From positions 62,001 through 126,000 of the forward strand of contig NZ_KE386572.1 of the NCBI RefSeq assembly GCF_000427665.1: a stretch of DNA of 64,000 nucleotides, given 5' to 3'. Numbering within the stretch: the first letter of the stretch is position 1; the number at the start of each line of letters is the position of its first letter. Below the pieces are notes generated by a model. It searched no databases and was not told the origin of the DNA. It was given only the letters and a program-made list of their open reading frames with translations. This stretch comes from Geminicoccus roseus DSM 18922. GTDB taxonomy: Bacteria > Pseudomonadota > Alphaproteobacteria > Geminicoccales > Geminicoccaceae. A program made the position numbers and the translations under genes. Shown here in pieces: positions 18,243 to 25,983 of this stretch.

Positions 18243-19364
18243 ATGCGCCGCACCCTGTCCGCCGCGTTCTGGCTGGGCCTGAAGGAGCTGGCCTCGCTGC
18301 TGCGCGACCCGGTGCTCCTGTTCCTGATCGCCTATTCGTTCAGCTTCGCGATCGTCTCGGTGGCGCGCGGCGCCCGCATGGAAGTTTCCAACGCCGCGGT
18401 CGGCATCGTCGACGAAGACCGCAGCCGCCTGTCCCGCGCCATCGCCGACGCGCTGCTGGAGCCGCGCTTCCAGGAGCCCGTCCCGCTGGAGCTGGACGAG
18501 GTCGACCAGGCGTTCACCCTGGCGCGCACCACCTTCGTGCTGGACATCCCGCCCCATTTCGAGCGCGACGTCCTGGCCGGGCGCCAGCCGGCCTTGTCCC
18601 TGGCGGTGGACGCCACCGCCATCGCCCAGGCCGGCACCGGCGCCGGCTACATCACGCAGATCGTGCAGCAGGAGGTCGCCGCCTTCCTGTCCGCCGCCCC
18701 GGACGGCACGGCCCTGCCGTTCGGCCTGGCGGTGCGCACCGCGTTCAACCCGAACCTGGACAGCGAGAGCTTCAACGCGGTGATGCAGCTGGTGAACTCG
18801 GTCTCGATCCTGTCGATCATCCTGACCGGCGCCGCGGTGATCCGCGAGCGCGAGCACGGCACGCTGGAGCATCTTCTGGTGATGCCGCTGAAACCCCTGG
18901 AGGTGATGCTGGCCAAGATCTGGGCGAACGGGCTGATCGTGCTGGTTGCCGCCGCCCTGTCGCTCACCGTGGTGATCCGGGGCGTGCTGGGGGCGGAGGT
19001 CGCCGGCTCCACCCTCCTGTTCGTGCTGGGCACCGCCGTCTACCTGCTGGCGGTGACCTCGCTCGGCATCATGCTGGCAACCATCGCCCGGACCATGCCG
19101 CAGTTCGGCCTGCTCGCGATCCCGGTGTTCGTGGTGATGAACCTCTTGAGCGGCTCCTCCACGCCTTTGGACGCGATGCCGCCCTTCCTGCAGTGGCTGA
19201 TGCAGGCCTCGCCCTCGACCCACTTCGTGGCGTTCGCCCAGGGCGTGCTCTATCGCGGCGCCGGCCTGTCGATCGTCTGGCCGCAGCTGGCGCTGATCCT
19301 GGCGCTCGGCAGCCTGTTCTTCCTGGTGGCGCTGCGCCGCTTCCGTGCCGCGCTGTTCGCCTGA
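18243..19364 (+). CDS. ABC-2 type exporter permease (YhhJ-like)
   Basis: A 373-residue inner-membrane permease with one N-terminal helix (VLLFLIAYSFSFAIV), a roughly 150-residue extracytoplasmic domain, and five helices clustered in the second half. IIREREHGTLEHLLVMPLKPLEVMLAKIWANG is the characteristic cytoplasmic coupling segment. It starts three bases after the fused ATPase gene ends and completes the exporter operon. It would pair with the permease half of the RbbA-type protein. The substrate is not predictable. Confidence 0.92.
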   Translation: MRRTLSAAFWLGLKELASLLRDPVLLFLIAYSFSFAIVSVARGARMEVSNAAVGIVDEDRSRLSRAIADALLEPRFQEPVPLELDEVDQAFTLARTTFVLDIPPHFERDVLAGRQPALSLAVDATAIAQAGTGAGYITQIVQQEVAAFLSAAPDGTALPFGLAVRTAFNPNLDSESFNAVMQLVNSVSILSIILTGAAVIREREHGTLEHLLVMPLKPLEVMLAKIWANGLIVLVAAALSLTVVIRGVLGAEVAGSTLLFVLGTAVYLLAVTSLGIMLATIARTMPQFGLLAIPVFVVMNLLSGSSTPLDAMPPFLQWLMQASPSTHFVAFAQGVLYRGAGLSIVWPQLALILALGSLFFLVALRRFRAALFA

Positions 19365-19371
19365 GGCGTCC

Positions 19372-20265
19372 TCAGGAGAACTGGTCGGCCGGCTCCGCCA
19401 CCGCCGCGGCGAACCCCGCGGCCGGGGCGGCGGGGATCCGGCCCAGCACAGCCTCGACCTCGTCCGGCGCCGCCGGCACGGCCTGCCCCACGCGCATCGC
19501 CAGGTCGGCGCGGATCACCGCCTGCATCTGCCGCGCCATCACCTTGCGGTCCGGCACCTCCCAGGACAGCACCGGCTCGTGGAACACCAGCTCGATCCGG
19601 CAGCCCCGGTCGCACAGGGCGCCGAACAGGTGGGTCCCGAACAGGGCGTCGCCGTACCAGGCATAGCGGTCCGCCTGGTCCGGGCCGATCGGCATCCCGT
19701 CCGCCAGGGCCACGTAGGCGATCGTCACCGGCTGCACCGCCACCGGCCGGTCCAGCAGCTTGGGCTCGGCCGCGGCGAACAGCGTGCTCTTGAACGCCAG
19801 CACGTCCAGCCCGTCGGTGGAGGTGCCCTCCGGGAACAGGATGATGTCCTCGCCCCGGCGGAGGCGCTGGGCCAGCTCGTCGCGCTGCTCGCGGGCGAAG
19901 CGCCAGTGCCGGCGGATGAACATCGTCCCGGCCAGCTGCGCCAGCCAGCCGAACACCGGCCAGCCCGCCACCTCGGACTTGGCCACGAAGGTGCCGTCCA
20001 CCGCCTGGCCCAGCACCAGGATGTCCAGCCAGGAGACATGGTTGGCGACGAACAGGGTCGGGCAGGCGGTGAAGGCCTGCCCATGGCGCTGCACCCGGAT
20101 GTTCAGGAGCAGCAGGCAGCCCCGGCACCAGACGAACCGGCCGATCCAGGTGGCGCGGCGGCCGAACGGCATCGCCGCCAGATAGATCGACAGGCCCAGC
20201 AGCAGCACCAGCACGAAGCAGAGCGCGCGCAGGACGAAGCGGAGGGCTGGAGCGAGCGCCGCCAC
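19372..20265 (-). CDS. olsA: 1-acyl-glycerol-3-phosphate-type acyltransferase, probably OlsA
   Basis: Transfers an acyl chain from acyl-ACP to a lyso-lipid at the inner membrane. The 297 residues start with an N-terminal membrane segment (VLRALCFVLVLLLGLSIYLAAM). The PlsC motifs NHVSWLD, IRRHWRF and FPEGTSTDG follow. The gene follows the OlsB-like acyltransferase by three bases. That arrangement is the olsBA operon, in which OlsA acylates the hydroxyl of lyso-ornithine lipid. PlsC activity (phosphatidic acid synthesis) is the alternative, but the partner gene favours OlsA. Confidence 0.88.
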   Translation of the reverse strand: MAALAPALRFVLRALCFVLVLLLGLSIYLAAMPFGRRATWIGRFVWCRGCLLLLNIRVQRHGQAFTACPTLFVANHVSWLDILVLGQAVDGTFVAKSEVAGWPVFGWLAQLAGTMFIRRHWRFAREQRDELAQRLRRGEDIILFPEGTSTDGLDVLAFKSTLFAAAEPKLLDRPVAVQPVTIAYVALADGMPIGPDQADRYAWYGDALFGTHLFGALCDRGCRIELVFHEPVLSWEVPDRKVMARQMQAVIRADLAMRVGQAVPAAPDEVEAVLGRIPAAPAAGFAAAVAEPADQFS

Positions 20266-20268
20266 CGC

Positions 20269-21072
20269 TCAGGCCGCTGCCAGGACGGGCGGGCGGACCG
20301 GCTTTTGGAACCGGCGGCGGTTGCGCTGGCGCACGCCCTCGCAGGGCAGCAGCACGCAGACGTCGATCGTGTTGAACAGCGGGTCCAGCGAGGCGCCGTC
20401 GCCGACCACGGCGCCGGCCAGGAGATAGCCCTTGAGCAGCGGCGGCAGCTGGCGCTTGGCCAGCGTCTCGTCGATCTGCCCGGGCGGCAGGATGTCCATC
20501 TCGACCCGCTGGCCGCGCAGGGCGGCCGGGCGGAACGAGGCCGGCGCCCGGTGGTGGCGGTGCAGCCAGGAAAGGGCGTGGGCCACCGCGTCCGGGTCGG
20601 TGCCGGGCAGGCTGGCGCAGCCGAACATCACGTCGATGCCGTGGCGGTCGACATAGTCGCACAGGCCGCGCCAGAGCAGCTGAACCACATGGCCGCCGCG
20701 ATGCTCCGGCGCCACGCAGGAGCGGCCGAGTTCCAGCAGTTCGCCGCGGCTGGCCAAAAGGCCGCTGATGTCGAACTCGCCGGCGGTGTAGAAGCCGCCG
20801 GCCCGCTCGGCGACACTTCGCCGCAGCAGCCGGTAGGAGCCCACCACCACCGGAGCACCCGGGCGCGAGGCGGCCCGGTCGATCACCAGCAGGTGGTCGC
20901 ACAACGCGTCGAACGGGTCGATGTCCCGGCGCAGCTTGTGGCAGGCCGGGCTGGTGCCCGCTCCCATCTCCTCGACAAACACGCGGTAGCGGAGCGCCTG
21001 GGCGGCCGCGATCTCCCTCGGATCTTCAGCCAGCCGCAGTTCCATGACGCCGTCCTGAATACCAGGGCTCAT
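20269..21072 (-). CDS. olsB: L-ornithine N-alpha-acyltransferase (OlsB-type GNAT)
   Basis: First step of phosphorus-free ornithine lipid synthesis: a 3-hydroxyacyl group goes from ACP to ornithine. The 267 residues match the OlsB/hemolysin-like GNAT family: ALRYRVFVEEMGA near the N-terminus, DPFDALCDHLLVID, VVGSYRLLR, ELGRSCVAPEHRGG (acyl-donor site), and FGCASLPGTDP. The ATG at 21072 has GAGGAGA six bases upstream; a TTG 48 bases earlier is in frame but lacks a site. Ornithine lipids are often induced by phosphate starvation. I see no clear Pho box in the upstream spacer. Confidence 0.88.
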   Translation of the reverse strand: MSPGIQDGVMELRLAEDPREIAAAQALRYRVFVEEMGAGTSPACHKLRRDIDPFDALCDHLLVIDRAASRPGAPVVVGSYRLLRRSVAERAGGFYTAGEFDISGLLASRGELLELGRSCVAPEHRGGHVVQLLWRGLCDYVDRHGIDVMFGCASLPGTDPDAVAHALSWLHRHHRAPASFRPAALRGQRVEMDILPPGQIDETLAKRQLPPLLKGYLLAGAVVGDGASLDPLFNTIDVCVLLPCEGVRQRNRRRFQKPVRPPVLAAA

Positions 21073-21289
21073 CAACTTCTCCTCGAACCGCCGGAACGTT
21101 GCGATCCTGCTTGCGGCCAAGAACTCTGCTTGCCGATCGCCTGTTTAATACTCTGGTGCTGCGCCTTCGCGACTGTCTGGTGACGGATGCTTCGCCGTAT
21201 CGCGACCGCCGGATGACGGTGGCTTCTTCACGTTTCGTTAAGAGCTGGGCGTGCATGCTCTGGCCAAGCGGATGAACTTGGAGACCACG

Positions 21290-21472
21290 ATGATGGACGC
21301 GACGGCTTTCGGCGGTGCGGCGGCGAACGGGGCGATGCGGGTCCCGGCGCCAGAGATGGCGGGCGGCGAGGTCGAGAAGCTGCCGCTGCCGCAGTCGGCC
21401 ATGCTGATCGTATTGGGCTCCGGCGGGTGCTGGTTCCTGCTGACCCTGGCGGCGCGCTGGCTGTTCTTCTGA
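21290..21472 (+). CDS. Small single-pass membrane protein, function unknown
   Basis: A 60-residue open frame beginning MMDATAFGG, with GGAG six bases before the ATG. The first 38 residues are small and hydrophilic. The last 22 form a membrane segment with a glycine knot (MLIVLGSGGCWFLLTLAARWLFF), giving an N-in or N-out bitopic topology. I do not recognise it. In-frame GTG (21251) and ATG (21272) codons lie upstream without ribosome-binding sites. It lies in a 500-base gap between olsB and the permease pair and may belong to neither. It is supported mainly by its start site and the clean hydrophobic tail. Confidence 0.45.
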   Translation: MMDATAFGGAAANGAMRVPAPEMAGGEVEKLPLPQSAMLIVLGSGGCWFLLTLAARWLFF

Positions 21473-21624
21473 GCCGGCGGGTCCCGCCCGCGGCTTGAAG
21501 GCGAGGTTGCGCCGCCCGCCGCCTTTTGCCACCACCGCGCCGACCGCCGCCGGAAAGCCGGCGGGGACCGCCCGCCGGATCTTGCCTGCGGGCGCGGGCC
21601 GGACAGCAGGCGAAGAGGACGAGC

Positions 21625-22557
21625 GTGATCGCGTGGCTCGACGTGATGGAGGCTGGACGCCGGCGGCTGTGGCCGCCCGCCATGGCGTTCGCCGACGGCT
21701 GGATGCTGCTGCTGCCGGCCCTCCTGCTCGTCTCGGTGCTGGCGGTGGGGCTGGTGTTCATCGGCGACATGTCGCTGCGCACCCTGGACACCTCGACCTT
21801 CATGCTGAGCGAGGACTGGTCGCTCGCCAACTACGCGGCCGCGATCGAGCGCCGCGCCACCTGGCTGGTCGGCTGGCGCACCTTATGGGCCTCGGTCGCC
21901 ACCACGCTCCTCACCCTGCTGCTGGCGTTCCCCTACGCCTACGCCCTGGTGCGCACCTCCTCCTCGGCCTGGCGCAAGTTCCTGCTGATCAGCCTGTTCC
22001 TGCCGTTCTTCCTGGGCCAGGTCGTGCGCGCCTATGGCTGGCTGATCGTGCTGGGCCGCCAGGGCCTGGTGAACAGCATGCTGGCCTGGTTCGGGCTGGA
22101 GCCGCTGGCGCTGATCTACACCCCCTCGGCGGTGGTGCTGGGCCTGGTCCAGTACATGCTGCCGTTCGCGGTGCTGATGCTGGCGCCGGCGCTGACCGCC
22201 ATCCCTGAGGAACTGGAGCTGGCCTCGGCCTCGCTGGGTGCCGGCTGGGTCCGCACCTTCCGCCACGTGGTCCTGCCGCTGGCGCGGCCGGGCCTGGTCG
22301 CGGCGGGGATCGTGGTGTTCACCCTGAGCTTCACCGAGTACGCGATCCCGCAGATCATGGGCGGCGGCAAGTTCGACTTCGCCGCCCAGGCCGTCTACGA
22401 GGCCTGGTTCTCGACCTCCGACGCCGGGCTCGGCTCGGCCCTGGCCCTGATGGTGGTGATCGTGTCCACCGGCTTCACCGCGCTCCTGATGGCGCTGCTC
22501 GGCATCCGGGCGGTCGAGGGCCATGCCGCGCCCTCGGGCAAGGGGGGCGGCTCATGA
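21625..22557 (+). CDS. ABC importer permease, spermidine/putrescine type (PotB-like)
   Basis: A 310-residue inner-membrane permease with six helices. The binding-protein-dependent transport (EAA) loop is visible as ELELASASLGAGWVRTFRHVVLPLARPGL. The GTG at 21625, with AGAGGA upstream, is preferred over an ATG 99 bases earlier, which would add a basic proline-rich tail. Its last codons overlap the next permease gene by ATGA. Polyamine, thiamine, 2-aminoethylphosphonate and sulphate importers share this architecture. No matching ATPase or binding protein lies nearby, so the substrate stays open. Confidence 0.88.
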   Translation: MIAWLDVMEAGRRRLWPPAMAFADGWMLLLPALLLVSVLAVGLVFIGDMSLRTLDTSTFMLSEDWSLANYAAAIERRATWLVGWRTLWASVATTLLTLLLAFPYAYALVRTSSSAWRKFLLISLFLPFFLGQVVRAYGWLIVLGRQGLVNSMLAWFGLEPLALIYTPSAVVLGLVQYMLPFAVLMLAPALTAIPEELELASASLGAGWVRTFRHVVLPLARPGLVAAGIVVFTLSFTEYAIPQIMGGGKFDFAAQAVYEAWFSTSDAGLGSALALMVVIVSTGFTALLMALLGIRAVEGHAAPSGKGGGS

Positions 22558-23354
22558 CCGGCGAGCGCGGCAAGCGCCTGCTGATCGGCGGGCTGGTCCT
22601 GTTCGACCTAGTGTTCCTGGCCCTGCCGACCGTGATCATCCTCCTGGCCTCGTTCACCAGCGGCTCGATCGTGCGCTTCCCGCCCGAGGGCTTCTCCTTG
22701 CGATGGTATGCCGAGCTGTTCGCCGGCGGCGCCTTCCTGGACGCGTTCGGCCGCTCGCTGCTGGTGGCGACCGTTTCCACCGCGATCGCGGTGCCGGCCG
22801 GCAGCCTCGCCGCCCTGGCGCTGGCCCGCTGGCGCTTCCGCACCGCGGCGCTGATCCGGCTGTGGCTGCTCTTGCCGTTCACGATCCCGCTGGTGGTGGC
22901 GGGGCTCGGCATGATGGTGCTGTTCGGCGAGATCGGGATCCTGGGCAGCCTGTGGCCGGTGGGGCTGGCCGCCTGCATCATCAACCTGCCCTTCATGCTC
23001 TGGGCGGTCAGCGCCTCGGTGAACCATCTGGACCCGGAACTGGAGAACGCCGCAGCCAACCTGGGCGCGGCACCCCTGCACCGATTCGTGACCGTCACCG
23101 CGCCGGCGGTGATGCCCGGGATCGTGACCGGCGGCCTTTTGATGTTCATCCTGGCGTTCAACGAGTTCCTGGTCAGCCTGATGCTGACCGATGCCCGCAC
23201 GGTCACCCTGCCGGTGCAGATTTACACGTCGATTCGTGCGATCATCACCCCGGACTTGGCAGCGGTTTCCGCGATCTACGTGCTGGTGGCGCTGGTTGCG
23301 GTCTGGCTGCTCGACCGGCTGGTCGGGCTCGACCTGTTCCTGCGCTCGCGCTGA
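22554..23354 (+). CDS. ABC importer permease, spermidine/putrescine type (PotC-like)
   Basis: A 266-residue partner permease with six helices and the EAA loop ELENAAANLGAAPLHRFVTVTAPAVMPGI. Its ATG overlaps the stop of the preceding permease gene (ATGA), as expected for a heterodimeric membrane channel. The conserved N-terminal SFTSGSIVRFPPEGFSLRWYAELF resembles the PotC group. It is the last gene of the unit; a strong inverted repeat follows at 23394-23427. Confidence 0.9.
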   Translation: MTGERGKRLLIGGLVLFDLVFLALPTVIILLASFTSGSIVRFPPEGFSLRWYAELFAGGAFLDAFGRSLLVATVSTAIAVPAGSLAALALARWRFRTAALIRLWLLLPFTIPLVVAGLGMMVLFGEIGILGSLWPVGLAACIINLPFMLWAVSASVNHLDPELENAAANLGAAPLHRFVTVTAPAVMPGIVTGGLLMFILAFNEFLVSLMLTDARTVTLPVQIYTSIRAIITPDLAAVSAIYVLVALVAVWLLDRLVGLDLFLRSR

Positions 23355-23393
23355 TCCGGAACCTGCTCCGCCCAAGCCCGTTGATCGCCCAAC

Positions 23394-23427
23394 GGATCTA
23401 CACTCACGTTTCTGTGAGTGTTGATCC
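23394..23427. promoter_or_regulatory. 14-bp inverted repeat just upstream of the DUF883 gene
   Basis: The arms GGATCtACACTCAC and GTGAGTGTtGATCC are complementary over 14 bases with one mismatch, around a six-base loop GTTTCT. The repeat ends eight bases before the GGAGG site of the next gene. It could be a terminator for the permease pair, an operator, or an RNA hairpin close to the ribosome-binding site. No T-run follows, which argues against a classical terminator. Confidence 0.6.
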
Positions 23428-23447
23428 GACACATGGAGGGAAGTATC

Positions 23448-23888
23448 GTGGCCACCACCGCTGGAGATATCCGCGACTCTGCCCGCAAGACGGGCGAGGA
23501 TCTTCGACAGGGCGCCCGTGACGTCGGCAGCGACGTGCGCCACTCCATCCGCGACACCGCCCGCGACGCGAAAGAGCAAGCCTTGCACACCGCCGAACAT
23601 GCCCGCCAGTCGCTCAGCGCCAACTATGACCAGCTCAAGCGCGATCTCGACGTGCTGCGCGGCCAGCTGGTGGCGCTGGGCGCCGATGCCAGCGACGAGG
23701 CGAAGCACCGCCTGCACGACGGTCTGGAGACCTTGAGCCGTCGGGTCGACCATCTGTCCCACGACGCCAAGGACTTCGGCGGGCGCAAGCTCGAGGAAGC
23801 CGAGCGGCTGGTGCAGGAGCGTCCGTTGACCAGTGTCCTGGTGTCGTTCGGCCTCGGCATGCTGTTCGCCCAGTTCCTGCGTCGCTGA
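23448..23888 (+). CDS. DUF883/YqjD-ElaB-type membrane-anchored coiled-coil protein
   Basis: A 146-residue protein made almost entirely of charged amphipathic helix, with repeats of the type D-(I/V)-R-x-S-(A/I)-R-x-T. One C-terminal membrane anchor follows (LTSVLVSFGLGMLFAQFLRR). E. coli YqjD and ElaB have the same plan, bind stationary-phase ribosomes and sit in the inner membrane. The start is read as GTG at 23448 because GGAGGGA lies just before it; an ATG at 23433 has no site. The following small membrane-protein gene is 11 bases away, mirroring yqjD-yqjE. Confidence 0.82.
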   Translation: MATTAGDIRDSARKTGEDLRQGARDVGSDVRHSIRDTARDAKEQALHTAEHARQSLSANYDQLKRDLDVLRGQLVALGADASDEAKHRLHDGLETLSRRVDHLSHDAKDFGGRKLEEAERLVQERPLTSVLVSFGLGMLFAQFLRR

Positions 23889-23899
23889 GGTCGTTGCCG

Positions 23900-24316
23900 A
23901 TGTGGCCGCTCCTGCGGACCGTGCTGCCGGTGGACATCCTGCGTCCGCAGGTGCGTGCCCTGACCACCCGCCTCGGCGCCTATGCCGTGGCGGGTCTCCT
24001 GGGCCTGATCGCCTTCCTTTATTTCCTCGACGCCGCGCGGCTGGGGATGCTCGGCGTCATGCCGGCCTGGGCCGCCTCGCTGGTGGTGGGCGCGATCCTG
24101 GTGATCGCGGCCGCCCTGGTTGGCCTGATCGGCGCCGTGGTTGCGCGCCGGGCCGAGCGGCGCGCCCGGATGCTGGCCCTGGCAGCACCGCCGCCCTCGA
24201 TGCAGATGGCGACCTTGGCCACGCCCCTGGTCATGAAGGTGCTCCGGCACCCCCGCCAGATCGTGCTGCTGAGCCTGGTCGCCGGGGCGGCCATGGAGTT
24301 CTTCCGCAAGCGTTGA
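23900..24316 (+). CDS. Small membrane protein, YqjE-like position, function unknown
   Basis: A 138-residue protein with two strong membrane helices (AYAVAGLLGLIAFLYFLDAA and SLVVGAILVIAAALVGLIGAVVA). A basic stretch RRAERRARM and an amphipathic tail ending in MEFFRKR follow. Gene order and size resemble the YqjE-type partner of DUF883 proteins, but I do not see a diagnostic motif. It starts at ATG 23900; an in-frame TTG two codons earlier is possible. The operon ends at the terminator 24356-24393. Confidence 0.75.
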   Translation: MWPLLRTVLPVDILRPQVRALTTRLGAYAVAGLLGLIAFLYFLDAARLGMLGVMPAWAASLVVGAILVIAAALVGLIGAVVARRAERRARMLALAAPPPSMQMATLATPLVMKVLRHPRQIVLLSLVAGAAMEFFRKR

Positions 24317-24355
24317 GCCCGGTCTCCTGGACGGGGACCCGGCGGACATCACGGG

Positions 24356-24393
24356 CCGAGGCGAGCGGGCGACCGCTCGCCTCGGTCGCTTTT
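24356..24393 (+). terminator. Rho-independent terminator with GCGA tetraloop
   Basis: A perfect 13-bp stem (24356-24368 with 24373-24385) closes a GCGA loop of GNRA type and is followed by TCGCTTTT. It lies 40 bases after the DUF883 operon and before the HisD-like gene, so it separates the two units. Confidence 0.88.
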
Positions 24394-24472
24394 CGCGCCG
24401 GGACCGCATGCAGCCGGTTGCTCCTGCGCGGCGGGCGGCTAGGTTCCGCGACGCCAACCCCCTGGAGGAACC

Positions 24473-25789
24473 ATGCGAGGCGCCAACATCATCGATCTGG
24501 CGGAGCTGTCGGGCGAGGCCCGGGCGGCGCTGATGAAGCGCGCCGAGCACGACGTCTCGGCGATCCTGGAGCCGGTGCGGGCCATCGCCGACCGGGTCGC
24601 CGGCGGGGGCGACCGCGCGGTGGCCGAACTCGGCCGCGAGATCGACGGCGCGCCGCTCAGCCCCGACCGGCTGTTCGCCACCGAGCAGGAGTTCGAGGAC
24701 GCCGAGGCGCTGGTCGAGCCGGAGGTCAAGGCCGCCATCGAGGAGGCCGCCCGCAACATCCGGCTGTTCCACGAAAAGCAGATGCCCCCGCCCATGTGGC
24801 TGGAGGAGATCCGCGAGGGGGCCTTTGCGGGCGAGCGGCACCGGCCGATCCCGTCCTGCGGCTGCTACGTGCCGCGCGGCAAGGGCTCCTTCCCCTCGGT
24901 GGTGATGATGACCACCATCCCCGCGGTGGTGGCCGGGGTGCCGGAGATCGTGATCCTGACCCCGCCGACGCCCGAGGGCGGGGTCGACGCGGCGAGCCTG
25001 GTGGCGGCGCGCCGGGTGGGCGTGTCCAGGGTCTACAAGGCCGGCGGCGCCGTAGCGGTGGCGGCGGCCGCGCACGGTACCTACAGCCTGCCGAAGCTCG
25101 CCAAGATCGTGGGTCCGGGCTCCCCCTGGCTGGTGGCGGCCAAGAAGCTCCTGGCCGACCGGATGGACACCGGGCTGCCGGCCGGCCCGTCCGAGGCGAT
25201 CATCCTGGCCGACGAGCACGCCAACCCGGAAATCGCCGCTCTCGACCTGCTGATCGAGGCCGAGCACGGGCCGGACAGCTCGGCCTATCTGGTGACGCCG
25301 TCCCGCCGGGTCGCCGAGGCGGCCGCCCGGGTCCTGCCGGACCTGTGGGCCAGGATGGGCGAGCAGCGGGTGGGATTCTCCAGCACCGTGCTCAGCGGCC
25401 CGCGCGGCGGCATCCTGGTCGCCCGCGACATGGACGACGCGGTGGCGTTCGTGAACGAGTACGCGCCTGAGCATCTGGAGATCCTGGCCGCCGAGCCCAT
25501 GGGGCTGATGAACCGGATCGAGCATGCCGGCGAGATCCTCCTGGGCGAGAACACCCCGATCGTGATCGCCAATTTCGTGCTGGGGCCGGACGCGGTGCTC
25601 CCCACCGGCGGCAACGCCCGGACCTGGTCGCCGCTCTCGGTGTTCGACTTCCTCAAGCGCACCGGCATCGGCTACGCCACCCGGGCGGGCTACGAGCGCC
25701 TGGCCGAGCCGGCCCGCCGCCTGGCCCGCTACGAGGGCTTCGACGCCCACGCCAACGCCATCGAGCTGCGCGAGCGTTATCGCCGCTGA
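24473..25789 (+). CDS. Histidinol-dehydrogenase paralogue with altered zinc and substrate residues
   Basis: A 438-residue NAD-dependent dehydrogenase of the HisD superfamily with YVPRGKGSFPSVVMM, GPSEAIILAD, AEHGPDSSA, VNEYAPEHLEI and a closing EGFDAHANAIELR. The Glu-His pair of HisD is kept (Glu333-His334), as are two presumed zinc histidines (His265, His426). Compared with E. coli HisD, Gln259 is replaced by Glu262, the zinc Asp360 by Asn367, and the histidinol-binding His367 by Ala374. It is not in a histidine operon. Paralogues with such changes oxidise other alcohols, as sulfopropanediol dehydrogenase does. GGAGGA lies before the ATG. Substrate unknown; it opens the nitrogen-compound locus. 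Confidence 0.85.
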   Translation: MRGANIIDLAELSGEARAALMKRAEHDVSAILEPVRAIADRVAGGGDRAVAELGREIDGAPLSPDRLFATEQEFEDAEALVEPEVKAAIEEAARNIRLFHEKQMPPPMWLEEIREGAFAGERHRPIPSCGCYVPRGKGSFPSVVMMTTIPAVVAGVPEIVILTPPTPEGGVDAASLVAARRVGVSRVYKAGGAVAVAAAAHGTYSLPKLAKIVGPGSPWLVAAKKLLADRMDTGLPAGPSEAIILADEHANPEIAALDLLIEAEHGPDSSAYLVTPSRRVAEAAARVLPDLWARMGEQRVGFSSTVLSGPRGGILVARDMDDAVAFVNEYAPEHLEILAAEPMGLMNRIEHAGEILLGENTPIVIANFVLGPDAVLPTGGNARTWSPLSVFDFLKRTGIGYATRAGYERLAEPARRLARYEGFDAHANAIELRERYRR

Positions 25790-25818
25790 CGGTTGGTCCT
25801 AGCGGAACAGAACCGTCA
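25787..25818. repeat. 8-bp inverted repeat over the HisD-like stop codon
   Basis: TGACGGTT (25787-25794, beginning with the stop codon) is the exact inverse of AACCGTCA (25811-25818), with a 16-base loop. It could end or attenuate transcription before the oxygenase gene. No T-run follows. Confidence 0.4.
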
Positions 25819-25983
25819 CGGAACGTCCCTATGTACCTCCGCGCACCGCATCCTCCCCAGGGCGGCCGGCGCCGGTGCTAGACCTCGACGCCGGGGACCG
25901 CCGCCCCGGCGGGGGCGCGATCATCGACGCGGCCCGGTCCTTGCATCGGGCCTGACGGGGTTCGACCCATCGAAGGGCGTTTC

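Noticed and set aside
15360-19223. A 1287-codon open frame opposite the exporter operon
   Set aside because: It is the mirror frame of well-recognised ABC genes in GC-rich DNA, with a composition dominated by Gln, Arg, His and Gly and no recognisable domain.
24473-25789. Annotating it as hisD of histidine synthesis
   Set aside because: Key zinc and histidinol residues are changed and no other his gene is in the window.
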